DNA from: LMUY01 sp965199165
GTDB lineage: Bacteria; Pseudomonadota; Alphaproteobacteria; Acetobacterales; Acetobacteraceae
NCBI GenBank assembly: GCA_965199165.1
Contig: OZ240681.1
Coordinates: 2,976,001-3,040,000 of the forward strand
Reading direction: 5' to 3'
DNA: 64,000 bases
Below, in pieces: positions 7,062 through 15,740 of this stretch (the stretch's first letter is position 1; each line of letters begins with the position of its first letter). Position numbers and translations under genes: made by a program. The notes beneath the pieces were generated by a model. It was not told the origin of the DNA, did not search any database, and saw only the letters and a list, made by a program, of their open reading frames with translations.

Positions 7062-8813
7062 GAGCAACTGCCGCGTGTAGCTGTGCTCGGGGCGGGCGAA
7101 CACCGCGTCCGTCTCTCCGCTTTCCACGATCTCACCCCGGTGCATGACCGCGACCTTGCTGCACAGGTACCGGACGGTCGCCAGGTCGTGGGAGATGAAC
7201 AGCAGGCTGATCCCCAAATCGCGTCCCAAGCCGAGCAGCAGGTTGAGGATCTGCGCCTGGACCGAGACGTCCAACCCGGAGACGATCTCGTCCGCCACCA
7301 GCAGCCGCGGCGTCACGCACAGGGCGCGGGCGATGTTCACCCGCTGCTTCTGGCCGCCGGACAGCTGCGACGGCACGCGCAGCAGGCAATCGGGTGGCAG
7401 GCCGGTGTCGCGCAGCAGCGCCTCCGCCCGGCGACGTCGCTCGGCTTGCCCAGTGCGATGGTCGGCGACCTCCAGCACCTGGGTGACCAGGCTCAGCACA
7501 TTGCGTCGTGGGTTGAGCGCGGATTGCGGGTCTTGGAACACGAACTGGACTTGCTCACGCAGCGTGTCGCCGTTCAGTCGGACCTGGCCGGAGGTCGGCT
7601 GCGCCAGGCCCATGACCAACCGCGCCACCGAGCTCTTGCCGCTGCCGCTTTCCCCGACCAGGCCGACGAACTCGCCCGGCGCCACCTGCAACGAGACGCC
7701 GCGCACCGCATCCACGACCGCGGCGCGTCTCCCGAACAGTCCCCGCGGCGCGTGGTAGCGCAGCGACACGCCGTCCAGTTCGAGCACCGGCGGCGCCTCC
7801 GCCGCGCGGGGTGCCGATCGGGAGGGTTCCGCCGCTACGGCCAAAGCCTCGGCGTCCAGGCAACCGCCCGCGCACCGCACGCGGTGGCCTGGCGCCACCT
7901 CCCGCCATGGCGGCAGGCTTGCGGCGCAGGCGGCGTCACGGGTGGGGCAGCGCGGGGCGAAGCGGCAGCCGGGCAAGCGGGCGACGGCCGCAGCACCGGG
8001 CATCTGGTCCGGCAAGGACGGCAGCAGACGGAGCGCCCCGTGCAGGGCCGGCACGCTGTTGCGCAACGTCCGGGTGTAGGGGTGCGCCGGGCTCCGCAGC
8101 ACGGCGGCGGCCGGTCCGAACTCCACCATGTCGCCCGCGTACATCACGCCCACTTCGTCGCAGACGGCGGCGGCCAGATGCAGGTCGTGCGTGATCAGCA
8201 GCACGGCCGCGCCGTGCCGCGCCTGCTGCTCCTTCAGCAGCTGCATGATGCGGGACTGCGTGATCACGTCCAGGGCCGTCGTCGGCTCGTCGGCCACGAT
8301 CAGGGCCGGTTCGCTGCTGAACGCCATCGCGATCAGCACCCGTTGGCACTGCCCGCCCGACAGTTCATGCGGGTAGCGCCGCAGCAGCGCCGCCGGGTTG
8401 GGCAGGTGCACCGCCTCCAGCCAATGCGCCGCCCGGCGCGTCCGCTTGCCGCGCGGGATGCCGAGCCGGGCCAGGTGCTCGCCGAACTGCCGCCCGACCC
8501 GCAGCAGCGGGTTGAGCGCGGAGAGCGGCTCCTGCGGGATGAAGGCGATCTGCCGTCCGAGCAGCGCCCGACGTTCTGCCACCGGTTGCGCCGTGAGGTC
8601 GGCGCCCTTGAACCGCAGCCGGCCGCTTGTCACGCCGAAGCCGGGCGGCAGCAGGCCGGAGACCACGCGCCCCACCATGCTCTTGCCCGCGCCGGACTCG
8701 CCCACCAGGCCCAGTGTCCGCCCGCGCCCGACACGCAGGCTGACGTCGCGCAGCAGCGCCGTGCCGCTGGATCGCAGCGTGATGCCGTCCAGTTCCAACA
8801 CGGGATCGTCCAT
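7032..8813 (-). CDS. Peptide-type ABC importer, two fused ATPase domains (DppD-DppF fusion)
   Basis: 593-residue protein with two complete ABC ATPase modules. The first (about residues 5-255) has Walker A GESGAGKS, signature LSGGQ, Walker B LIVADEPTTALD, and the oligopeptide-type C-terminal extension CRFAPRCP. The second (about 315-590) has GESGSGKS, LSGGQ and LLVADEIVSGLD. The duplex replaces the separate DppD and DppF subunits and energises the permease pair encoded just upstream. The start at 8813 is chosen because it follows the permease stop directly (TGACATG) and begins with the conserved MDDPVLELDG; a longer in-frame start at 8867 would run into dppC. Substrate unknown: peptide, nickel or opine families all look alike here. 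Confidence 0.93.
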   Translation of the reverse strand: MDDPVLELDGITLRSSGTALLRDVSLRVGRGRTLGLVGESGAGKSMVGRVVSGLLPPGFGVTSGRLRFKGADLTAQPVAERRALLGRQIAFIPQEPLSALNPLLRVGRQFGEHLARLGIPRGKRTRRAAHWLEAVHLPNPAALLRRYPHELSGGQCQRVLIAMAFSSEPALIVADEPTTALDVITQSRIMQLLKEQQARHGAAVLLITHDLHLAAAVCDEVGVMYAGDMVEFGPAAAVLRSPAHPYTRTLRNSVPALHGALRLLPSLPDQMPGAAAVARLPGCRFAPRCPTRDAACAASLPPWREVAPGHRVRCAGGCLDAEALAVAAEPSRSAPRAAEAPPVLELDGVSLRYHAPRGLFGRRAAVVDAVRGVSLQVAPGEFVGLVGESGSGKSSVARLVMGLAQPTSGQVRLNGDTLREQVQFVFQDPQSALNPRRNVLSLVTQVLEVADHRTGQAERRRRAEALLRDTGLPPDCLLRVPSQLSGGQKQRVNIARALCVTPRLLVADEIVSGLDVSVQAQILNLLLGLGRDLGISLLFISHDLATVRYLCSKVAVMHRGEIVESGETDAVFARPEHSYTRQLLDAVPSSWTR

Positions 8814-8814
8814 G

Positions 8815-9660
8815 TCAGCCGCGCGAGAGGCGCAGGCGCGGGTCCAGCGCGCTGCGCAGCCCGTCACCCAGGAAGTTGAAGGCGGCGATGGCCATGAAGA
8901 TCGCCGCCATCGGCGCGACCATGCCCCACGGCGCCTGGTGGACGTAGGTGCGGCCGTCCGCGATCATCACGCCCCAGGCCGGCACGTCGGCCCCGACGCT
9001 CAGCCCGACGAAGCTCAGCGTCGCCTCCACGATGACGGCCACGCCCATCTCCAGGCTGAACATGGTGATGATCAGCGGCAGCGCGGCCGGCAGGATCTCC
9101 AGCGCGACCGTCCGGAGATGGGAGAAGCCGAGCAGCCGCGCCGCCGTCACGTAGTCCCGGCGCCGGGTGACGATCACCTCGGCCCGCACCACCCGGCAGA
9201 ACCGCGTCCAATCCACCAGCACGATGGCCAACACCACGTTGCGGGTGCCGGTGCCCAGCCCCACCATCAGCAGCAGCGACAGCACCACTGGCGGGAACGA
9301 CATCCACAGGTCGACCAGCCGGGTGACCGCCCAGTCCACCCGGCCGCCGACATAGCCGGCGAACAGGGCGAGTAGGCAGCCCACCAGCATGCTGCCGGTG
9401 GCGGCCGCCGCGGCGACGGTCAGCGCGGTGCGGGCGCCGTAGATCACCTGCGACAGGATGCAGCGGCCCAGGCTGTCGGTGCCGAGGGGGAAGCTCCAGC
9501 TGCCATCCGCAGCCCAGGCTGGCGGCACCAGGCTGTTGAGGATGTCCTGCTGCTCCGGGTCATGCGGCGCCAGCAGCGGCGCGAACAGCGCGGCCACCAC
9601 CAGGATCGCCAGCAGCACCAGCCCGACCTGGACCTTGCCGCTGCGCAGCACCGCGGTCAT
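8815..9660 (-). CDS. Peptide-type ABC importer permease, DppC family
   Basis: 281-residue inner-membrane permease with about six membrane segments. The N-terminal cytoplasmic stretch and first helix (GLVLLAILVVAALFAPLLAP) are followed by the DppC hallmark HDPEQQDI...PLGTDSLGRCILSQVIYGAR. The EAA coupling loop is represented by ARLLGFSHLRTVALEILP. The start at 9660 overlaps the stop of the upstream permease (ATGA). Confidence 0.94.
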   Translation of the reverse strand: MTAVLRSGKVQVGLVLLAILVVAALFAPLLAPHDPEQQDILNSLVPPAWAADGSWSFPLGTDSLGRCILSQVIYGARTALTVAAAAATGSMLVGCLLALFAGYVGGRVDWAVTRLVDLWMSFPPVVLSLLLMVGLGTGTRNVVLAIVLVDWTRFCRVVRAEVIVTRRRDYVTAARLLGFSHLRTVALEILPAALPLIITMFSLEMGVAVIVEATLSFVGLSVGADVPAWGVMIADGRTYVHQAPWGMVAPMAAIFMAIAAFNFLGDGLRSALDPRLRLSRG

Positions 9661-10676
9661 GCGCGCTGCGCCAAACGCGGGTTCAGCACGATGGTGAGCG
9701 CGTCGATGACCGCGTTGATCACCAGCACCGCCGCGCAGTACACCAGCGCGGCCCCCTGGATCAGCGGCAGGTCGTGGTTGCGCACGGCCTGCACCGTCAG
9801 GTTGCCGAGCCCGGGGAACGAGAAGATCAGCTCCACCAGCAGCGTGCCGCCGAACAGGAAGCCGAACTGCACCCCGATCAGCGTGACGGCCGGCAGGGCG
9901 GCGTTGCGCAGCATATGGTTCACCAGAACCCGCCGCTCCGACAGGCCGCGCTGCCGCCCGAAGGTGACGTAGTCGTCGTTCGCCGCGTCGATCAGCCCTG
10001 AGCGCAGCACGCGGATGACGGAGGGCGCGAAGCTGAGCGCCAGCGCCGCCGCCGGCAGCAGCAGGTGCAGGGCGGCGTCCAACCAGTCGCCCAGCCGTCC
10101 GGTGAGGAGCAGGTCGACCAGCAGGAACCCGGTGATGTCCGGCAGCGCGGTGTCGCCGCTGATGCGGCCGGAGAACGGCAGGATGGGCAGCGCCACGCCG
10201 ACCAGCAGGATGAAGAAGATCGCCCAGAGGAAGGACGGTACGGACAGCGCCGTCACGATGCCGAAATCGGCCAGGGTGCGGCCTACCACGCCGCGCTGGG
10301 CGTAGCACAGCAGCCCGCCGGGCACGCTCAGCACCAGCGCCATCAGGAGGCTCACCAGCGACAGCTCCGCCGTGGCCGGGAAGGCGTGTTCCAGCAGCTG
10401 GCGCACCGGCACGCGGAAGAAGATGGACTCGCCCAGGTCACCCGTCGCCGCCTGCCGCAGCCACACCCAGTATTGCGCGGGCAGTGGCAGGTCGAGGCCG
10501 AAATGCGCCCGCAGCGCCGCCGCGTCCGCCGCCGTCCCGCCGGGCGGCAGCAGCATGGCGACCGGGTCGGCTGGGATGGCCCGCAGGATCACGAACACCA
10601 CCATCGACACCAGCACCAGCATGGGCACGGCGATCAGCAGGCGCTGCGCGAGGATCCCGAGGACGTGGCGCAGCAT
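9657..10676 (-). CDS. Peptide-type ABC importer permease, DppB family
   Basis: 339-residue permease. It begins MLRHVLGILAQRLLIAVPML, the typical first helix, followed by VILRAIPADPVAMLLPPGG and then HFGLDLPLPAQYWVWL...GDLGESIFF, which are standard for DppB/OppB. Five to six hydrophobic segments follow, with an EAA-like loop (RQRGLSERRVLVNHMLRNAALP). It heterodimerises with the DppC protein encoded next (ATGA overlap) and is placed 7 bases after the binding-protein gene. Confidence 0.94.
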   Translation of the reverse strand: MLRHVLGILAQRLLIAVPMLVLVSMVVFVILRAIPADPVAMLLPPGGTAADAAALRAHFGLDLPLPAQYWVWLRQAATGDLGESIFFRVPVRQLLEHAFPATAELSLVSLLMALVLSVPGGLLCYAQRGVVGRTLADFGIVTALSVPSFLWAIFFILLVGVALPILPFSGRISGDTALPDITGFLLVDLLLTGRLGDWLDAALHLLLPAAALALSFAPSVIRVLRSGLIDAANDDYVTFGRQRGLSERRVLVNHMLRNAALPAVTLIGVQFGFLFGGTLLVELIFSFPGLGNLTVQAVRNHDLPLIQGAALVYCAAVLVINAVIDALTIVLNPRLAQRA

Positions 10677-10683
10677 GGGTGCG

Positions 10684-12225
10684 TCAGGTCTGCGTCCAGC
10701 TGTAGTCCGCCGGCATGATGTAGCCGCCCTGGTAGATCACGACGTTCAACGCCTTCTTGTGCACCAGGGTGTTGACCGATTGGTACAGCGGGATCGCCCA
10801 GGCATGCTCTGTCGCGTCCTTGTTCAGGTCGCGCCAGGCCGCGTTCCTCTTGGCGTCGTCCGGCTCGACCATGGCCGCCCGCACCCGCGCCCCCACCTCG
10901 GGTTCCTTCCACGCCGCGAAGGGCAGCGAGGCATCCAGGATGCGGCCCGTGTAATCCTCCGGGTCGCCGGTCGGGTTGGCCCAGCTGTACAGCGCGGGGC
11001 CAGGCAGCGTGCTGGAATGGTTGAGGTCGACGTATTTGGCGAGCGACACCTCCTGGATGTCCACCTGGATGCCGATGCCGCGCCACATCGCGGCGATCGC
11101 CCGGGCCACGTCGTAATCGTTCGGGAAGGCGCCGTTGGTGGTGACGAACGGGAACTTCAGCGGGTTGTCCGGGCCGAACCCGGCCGTCTTGAGCAAGGCC
11201 GCGGCCTTCGTCTTGTCGAACGGCGTGGTGAACCCCGGGATGAAGCCCGGCGTGCCCGGCGTCGCCAGCACGCTGAGCGGCACGGCCACGCCGCCGTAGA
11301 ACGCCTTGGACAGTGCCGCCTTATCGATCGACATCTGCATGGCCAGGCGGACGGCCTCGTTCTGGAACGCCGGCACGTAGCTCGGCATCATCAGCAGCAC
11401 GACCTGGGCGAACGGGTTGGCGGACGCGGTGAGGCCGGGTTCCGCACCCAGCCGCGTCATCTCGCGGATCGGCACTTCGATGGCCATGTCGGCGCGGCCG
11501 GCTTCCACCGCTGCCACGCGGGCGGAGGGGTCGGTGATGATCTGGAACACCACGTGTTTGATCTTCGGCTCACCGCCCCAGTATCTGTCGAACGCCTCCA
11601 GCACGATGCGTGCGCCGCGATCGTATTGCGTGAGCTTGTAGGGGCCGGCGCCGACCGGGCGCTGCTTGAACCCGTCCTCGCCCACCTTCTCGATATACGT
11701 CTTCGGCACGAAATATCCGGCGAGGAAGGCCAGGTAGATCGGCGCCGCGGGGGACGGGTTGGTGAACACGATGACGGCCTTGGTGGGCGACACGATCTCG
11801 ACCGTCTGCAGCGGCGGCAGGATGCGGCGGATCAGCAGCGTCGGGTCTTTCGCCGGGCGGTCGACGATGGAGTACTTGACGTCCTCCGTCGTCAGCGGGG
11901 TGCCGTCATGGAACAGCACGCCTTCCCGCAGGGTGATCTCCAGCCGCTTCTTCTCTGCGTCCTGGAAGCCCCATGCGGTCACCAGGCGTGGCATCAGCTG
12001 GAGGTCGGGCGAGTATTGCAGCGGCGAGTCAAACACCGCCTTGAACAGCGATTGCGCGCCGGTGAAGGTGGAGGCCGTCGGGTCCCAGCTCGGCACGTCG
12101 AACGGGTAGGCGATGGTGAGGCTGTCCGTCTCCGCCGCGCCAGCCGGCCCTGCCGTAACCCCCAGCAGGGCTGCGAGGCTGAGGCCGCCCAGGCTGCGCC
12201 GGCTCAGGATGGAGGGCTCGGTCAT
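10684..12225 (-). CDS. Peptide-type ABC importer solute-binding protein (SBP_bac_5)
   Basis: 513-residue periplasmic binding protein. The N-terminus TEPSILSRRSLGGLSLAALLG contains a twin-arginine motif (SRRSLGG) ahead of the hydrophobic core, so Tat export is likely, with cleavage after GPAGAA. The mature part has the family landmarks RLVTAW...LREGVLFHDGTPLTTEDVKYS and AVRLAMQMSIDKAALSKAFYGG. The start at 12225 overlaps the EthD gene stop by ATGA, and an upstream in-frame start at 12525 would lie inside that gene. It binds an unknown solute for the downstream permeases and double ATPase. Confidence 0.93.
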   Translation of the reverse strand: MTEPSILSRRSLGGLSLAALLGVTAGPAGAAETDSLTIAYPFDVPSWDPTASTFTGAQSLFKAVFDSPLQYSPDLQLMPRLVTAWGFQDAEKKRLEITLREGVLFHDGTPLTTEDVKYSIVDRPAKDPTLLIRRILPPLQTVEIVSPTKAVIVFTNPSPAAPIYLAFLAGYFVPKTYIEKVGEDGFKQRPVGAGPYKLTQYDRGARIVLEAFDRYWGGEPKIKHVVFQIITDPSARVAAVEAGRADMAIEVPIREMTRLGAEPGLTASANPFAQVVLLMMPSYVPAFQNEAVRLAMQMSIDKAALSKAFYGGVAVPLSVLATPGTPGFIPGFTTPFDKTKAAALLKTAGFGPDNPLKFPFVTTNGAFPNDYDVARAIAAMWRGIGIQVDIQEVSLAKYVDLNHSSTLPGPALYSWANPTGDPEDYTGRILDASLPFAAWKEPEVGARVRAAMVEPDDAKRNAAWRDLNKDATEHAWAIPLYQSVNTLVHKKALNVVIYQGGYIMPADYSWTQT

Positions 12226-12929
12226 CGCGGTGGGTTCTCCTGGCTGGGGATGACGGTCTGCGTCGCCATCGGGTAGTGGCTGGTCCGGCCGCTGAACGGC
12301 GGGAAGGTGTGGAAGTCCGCCCGCATCTCGTCCCGCACCGGGGAGTGGAGTGCCGCATCCAGCGCCGCCGCGTCGTCGAACGCGACGCTGTTGCGCTGCA
12401 TGTGGTGCACGCGGGTCCAGGGCACGGCACTGCACCAGTCGATCCGGGTGCAGACTTCGATGGCGCGGATGCCGGGGAAGCGGGCCATGATCGGCGGGTG
12501 GTGCGCGATGTAGTGCGACAGCCATGCGTTGAGGTCATCCGCCTCGCCTTCGTAGGCCACCACGTAGGTGCAGGGCGGCAGGTCTGGCGGGGTACGGAAC
12601 ACCGGGTCCGGCACGGGGAACTGGCGGGCCAGCATGGCCTGCTGCGTCACCTCCGCTCCAGCCAGGCTGGGCATCAGCGATGGCAGCGTGGCGAAATGCC
12701 CGGCAGGGGCGAGCACTGTCTCCAGCGATCCGATGTCCGGGAAGCTGCATTCCAGCATCAGGGCCGGACAAGGGCCGTCATCCAGATAGGGATCGTGCGC
12801 CACGTCCGGCGTGAACACCAGCGCCTTGGCCAAGCCCGGCATGCGTTGCAGCCGCCGGACCAGCCGGTCACGGTCCGCCTGGGTCAGGCGCGCACCGGCC
12901 AGAGTGAAGGAGAGGAAGTAGGCGATCAT
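12222..12929 (-). CDS. EthD-like (dimeric alpha/beta barrel) protein
   Basis: 235-residue protein that looks like two ferredoxin-like repeats of the EthD/dimeric alpha-beta barrel type. The first half starts MIAYFLSFTLAGARLTQADRDRLVRRL; the second half has CTYVVAYEGEADDLNAWLSHYIAHHPPIMARFPGIRAIEV, where the Y...H..HHPPIM..FPG pattern is the EthD hallmark. Such proteins are small-molecule binders or chaperones in catabolic clusters; no precise reaction is known. It is the first gene of the ABC operon (ATGA overlap to the binding protein), so it probably acts on the imported compound. The start at 12929 gives an N-terminus free of the low-complexity upstream extension. Confidence 0.8.
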   Translation of the reverse strand: MIAYFLSFTLAGARLTQADRDRLVRRLQRMPGLAKALVFTPDVAHDPYLDDGPCPALMLECSFPDIGSLETVLAPAGHFATLPSLMPSLAGAEVTQQAMLARQFPVPDPVFRTPPDLPPCTYVVAYEGEADDLNAWLSHYIAHHPPIMARFPGIRAIEVCTRIDWCSAVPWTRVHHMQRNSVAFDDAAALDAALHSPVRDEMRADFHTFPPFSGRTSHYPMATQTVIPSQENPPR

Positions 12930-12953
12930 CGGTGAACGTCGATCCTCGGTCCT

Positions 12954-12975
12954 ATCACGCCAGCCTAGGCGTGAT
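12954..12975. promoter_or_regulatory. Candidate operator: perfect inverted repeat between divergent operons
   Basis: ATCACGCC - 6 bases - GGCGTGAT is a perfect 8-bp inverted repeat, centred in the 106-base gap between the divergent EthD/ABC operon (start 12929) and the acyl-CoA ligase operon (start 13036). The position and the half-site spacing suggest a dimeric repressor or activator site shared by both operons. No regulator gene is adjacent. Confidence 0.55.
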
Positions 12976-13035
12976 TGCCGCAGGGGCAAAGGTTGTGCCA
13001 GGAGTTTTGCGCCTCGCCATGATCGGACCTGCCTG

Positions 13036-14595
13036 GTGACCCTCTCGCTGCCTCGCCTGTTTTCCCCTGCGGACCGCACGCTGCCGGCCATCCTGCAGCA
13101 GCAGGCAAGCCGCCACGCCGAGCGGCCGTTGTTCAAGACGGGCGACGCGGCCTGGACGGTGGGGGAGTGCCGCGACGTGGCGGCGCGCGGGGCCGGCCGG
13201 CTGGCCGCGGCAGGGATCGAGCCGGGCGACCGCGTCGCCATCATCTGCGGCAACCGCCCGGAATTCATGCAGCTGTATCTGGGCTGCGCCTGGCTGGGCG
13301 CGGTCGCCGTGCCGCTCAACGTCGCCGCCAAGGGGCCGCAGCTGTTCCATATGCTGGCCAACTCCGGCGCCCGGCTGCTGGCGGTCGAGGCGGCGTTCGC
13401 GGCCAACCTGGAAGCGATCGACCTGGGTCAGCTGCCGATCGAGCGCATCTGGACCATCGGCGGCTCCATGCCGCCACTGGCGGAGCCGGTCGCGCCCGGC
13501 TCGGTCGGCCCCGGCGACACGGTCGCCATTCTCTACACCTCCGGCACGACGGGGCCGGCCAAGGGCGTGTGCTGCCCGCAGGCGCAGTATTTCTGGTGGG
13601 GCGTCAACACGGCCGACATCCTCGGCCTGCGCGAAGGGGACGTGCTGCTCACCACCCTGCCGCTGTTCCACACCAATGCGCTGAACGCCTTCTACCAGGC
13701 GCTGCTGGTCGGCGCGCAGCTGGTGGTGGAGCCACGCTTCTCCGCCAGCAACTTCTGGCCGGCCCTGGCGGAGCACCGGGCCACCGTCACCTACGTGCTG
13801 GGCGCGATGGTGCCGATCCTGATGTCGAAGCCGCCCTCCGTAGCGGACCGTGCGCACGCCGTGCGCGTGGCGCTGGCGCCGGGCGTGCCGGGCCACCTGC
13901 AGGCGCCGTTCACCGAACGGTTCGGCATCGGGCTGATCGACGGCTTTGGCTCGACCGAGACCAACTTCACCATCGGCGCCGGGCTGGACCGGCAGAAACC
14001 GGGATGGATGGGGCCGCTGCACCCCGGCTTCCAGGCCCGGGTCGTCGACGCCGACGACAACGAGGTGTCGCGGGGCGAGGCGGGGGAGCTGATCCTGCGG
14101 GCGGACGAGCCGTATGCCTTCGCCACCGGCTATTTCGGCATGCCGGAGAAGACGGTCGAGGCCTGGCGCAACCTCTGGTTCCACACCGGGGACCGGGTGA
14201 TCCAGGAGGCGGACGGCTATTTCCGGTTCGTCGACCGGCTGAAGGACGCGATCCGCCGCCGGGGCGAGAACATCTCCTCCTTCGAGGTGGAGCAGGTGCT
14301 GCTGAGCCACCCCGCCATCGCCACCGCCGCGGCCTTTCCCGTGCGCTCCGAACTGGCGGAGGACGACGTGATGGTGGCCATCGTCCTGCGGGAGGGCAGC
14401 AGCCTGACGCCGGTGGAGCTGATGGCGTTCTGCCAGCCGCGCATGGCCTATTTCGCCGTGCCTCGCTACGTGGATTTCGTCGACGAGCTGCCCGCCACGG
14501 CCAACGGCAAGATCCAGAAGTTCAAGCTGCGGGAACGGGGGGTCACGCCCGGCACCTGGGACCGCGAGGCCGCCGGCTACAGGCTGGTGCGGTGA
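13036..14595 (+). CDS. AMP-dependent acyl-CoA synthetase/ligase (CaiC-like)
   Basis: 519-residue ANL-superfamily enzyme that would activate a carboxylic acid to its CoA thioester with ATP. The AMP-binding P-loop motif ILYTSGTTGPAKGV is near residue 165, the A5-type motif is GFGSTETNF near 300, the hinge Asp region is HTGDRVIQEADGYFRFVDRLKDAIRRRGENIS near 380-410, and the C-terminal catalytic Lys lies in ATANGKIQKFKL near 500. Overall it resembles crotonobetaine/carnitine-CoA ligase-type proteins, but the substrate is not predictable. It starts with GTG at 13036 and overlaps the next gene by GTGA. Confidence 0.92.
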   Translation: MTLSLPRLFSPADRTLPAILQQQASRHAERPLFKTGDAAWTVGECRDVAARGAGRLAAAGIEPGDRVAIICGNRPEFMQLYLGCAWLGAVAVPLNVAAKGPQLFHMLANSGARLLAVEAAFAANLEAIDLGQLPIERIWTIGGSMPPLAEPVAPGSVGPGDTVAILYTSGTTGPAKGVCCPQAQYFWWGVNTADILGLREGDVLLTTLPLFHTNALNAFYQALLVGAQLVVEPRFSASNFWPALAEHRATVTYVLGAMVPILMSKPPSVADRAHAVRVALAPGVPGHLQAPFTERFGIGLIDGFGSTETNFTIGAGLDRQKPGWMGPLHPGFQARVVDADDNEVSRGEAGELILRADEPYAFATGYFGMPEKTVEAWRNLWFHTGDRVIQEADGYFRFVDRLKDAIRRRGENISSFEVEQVLLSHPAIATAAAFPVRSELAEDDVMVAIVLREGSSLTPVELMAFCQPRMAYFAVPRYVDFVDELPATANGKIQKFKLRERGVTPGTWDREAAGYRLVR

Positions 14596-15740
14596 CGGGA
14601 TACGACGGCGTCGCGATCATCGGCGCGGCGGAGGTCCCGTATCGCCGCCGCGCCGCGGACGTGACCACGCTGGGGCTGCTGAAGGCGGCGTTCCTGCAGG
14701 CGATCGGCCATGCCGGGATCGGGCATCGCGCCGTGGACGGGATCGCCGTCGCCTCGTTCACGCTGCGGCCGGACCACGCGATCGACCTCGCCTGGCAACT
14801 GGGGCTGAGCCCGCGCTGGTGCATGGAGGACAGCCATGGCGGCGCCAGCGGCATCAACATGCTGCAGCACGCGGCCCGGGCGATCCAGGCCGGCGACGCG
14901 GAGACGATCGTCATCCTGGCCGGCGACCACTTCCAACCCGGAGATTTCAGGGAGTTGGTCGAGACCTACAACGCCACCACGCGCGACCACCTGGCGCCGC
15001 TCGGCTTCGGCGGGCCGAACGCGCCGTTCGCGCTGGTGACGCAGCGCCACGCCCGCGCGCACGGGCTGGCCCGCGCCGACTACGCCGCCCTTTGCATCGC
15101 GCAACGGGACTGGGCCCGGCGCAACCCCCACGCGGTGTATCGCTCGGCGCTGACGCTGGAGGAATACCTGGCTGCTCCCTTCGTCGCCGACCCGCTGTGC
15201 CGCTATGACTGCGTCCCCGTCGTGTCCGGCGCCGACGCACTGGTGCTCACGGCGTCGGCCGGGCAGGCGGGTGCGGTTGGCATCCGCGCCCTGGCGGCCC
15301 GGCACAACCCGGACCACCAGGAGGGCGACGGCCTGCGCACCGGCTTGGCCAGCGTGGCCGCAGCGCTGTGGCAGGCCGCCGGATCGGCGCCGCAGGAGAT
15401 GGATTTGGCGCTGGTGTATGACGACTACCCGGTGATGGTGTTGGCGCAACTGGCCGATCTCGGCTTCATCCCGGAGGGCGACGTGCGCCGCTTCATCCAC
15501 GACCGGCTCGCCTCGCACGCGCTGCCGGTGAACACATCGGGCGGCCAACTCTCCGCCGGGCAGGCGGGTGCGGCGGCCGGGCTGCACGGCCTGGTGGAGG
15601 CGGTGGTGCAGCTGCGCGGCGAGGCCGGGGCGCGGCAGGTGGCGGGGGCTCGGCGCGCGGTGGTGTCCGGCTACGGCATGGTGGAATACCGCTACGGGAT
15701 GTGCGCCAACGCCGCGGTCCTGGAAGCGGCCGGCCGGTGA
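14592..15740 (+). CDS. Thiolase-superfamily protein lacking the nucleophilic Cys (Ltp2/SCP-x-like)
   Basis: 382-residue thiolase-fold protein. The N-terminus is YDGVAIIGAAEVPYRR and the C-terminal glycine loop is NTSGGQLSAGQAGAAAGLHG (residues 314-333). In the position where thiolases have Cys (NxxCASG), this protein has HGGASG (residues 82-87), that is Gly at 84, and the GHPxG motif is degenerate. Such Cys-less proteins, paired with a DUF35 partner, include the Ltp2-type retro-aldolases of steroid side-chain degradation, so C-C cleavage of a beta-hydroxyacyl-CoA is a plausible inferred role rather than thiolysis. GTG start at 14592 overlaps the ligase stop; its own stop overlaps the DUF35 start (GTGA). 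The order ligase-thiolase-DUF35 supports a joint pathway. Confidence 0.88.
   Translation: MTGYDGVAIIGAAEVPYRRRAADVTTLGLLKAAFLQAIGHAGIGHRAVDGIAVASFTLRPDHAIDLAWQLGLSPRWCMEDSHGGASGINMLQHAARAIQAGDAETIVILAGDHFQPGDFRELVETYNATTRDHLAPLGFGGPNAPFALVTQRHARAHGLARADYAALCIAQRDWARRNPHAVYRSALTLEEYLAAPFVADPLCRYDCVPVVSGADALVLTASAGQAGAVGIRALAARHNPDHQEGDGLRTGLASVAAALWQAAGSAPQEMDLALVYDDYPVMVLAQLADLGFIPEGDVRRFIHDRLASHALPVNTSGGQLSAGQAGAAAGLHGLVEAVVQLRGEAGARQVAGARRAVVSGYGMVEYRYGMCANAAVLEAAGR

Noticed and set aside
6888..8879. Long open frame on the + strand antisense to the fused ATPase gene (663 codons)
   Set aside because: Composition (Arg, Gln, His, Pro rich; no recognisable domain) and complete overlap with a clear ABC ATPase show it is a high-GC antisense artefact. 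The same holds for long antisense frames opposite the dpp, liv, pdh, hyu and glnA genes.
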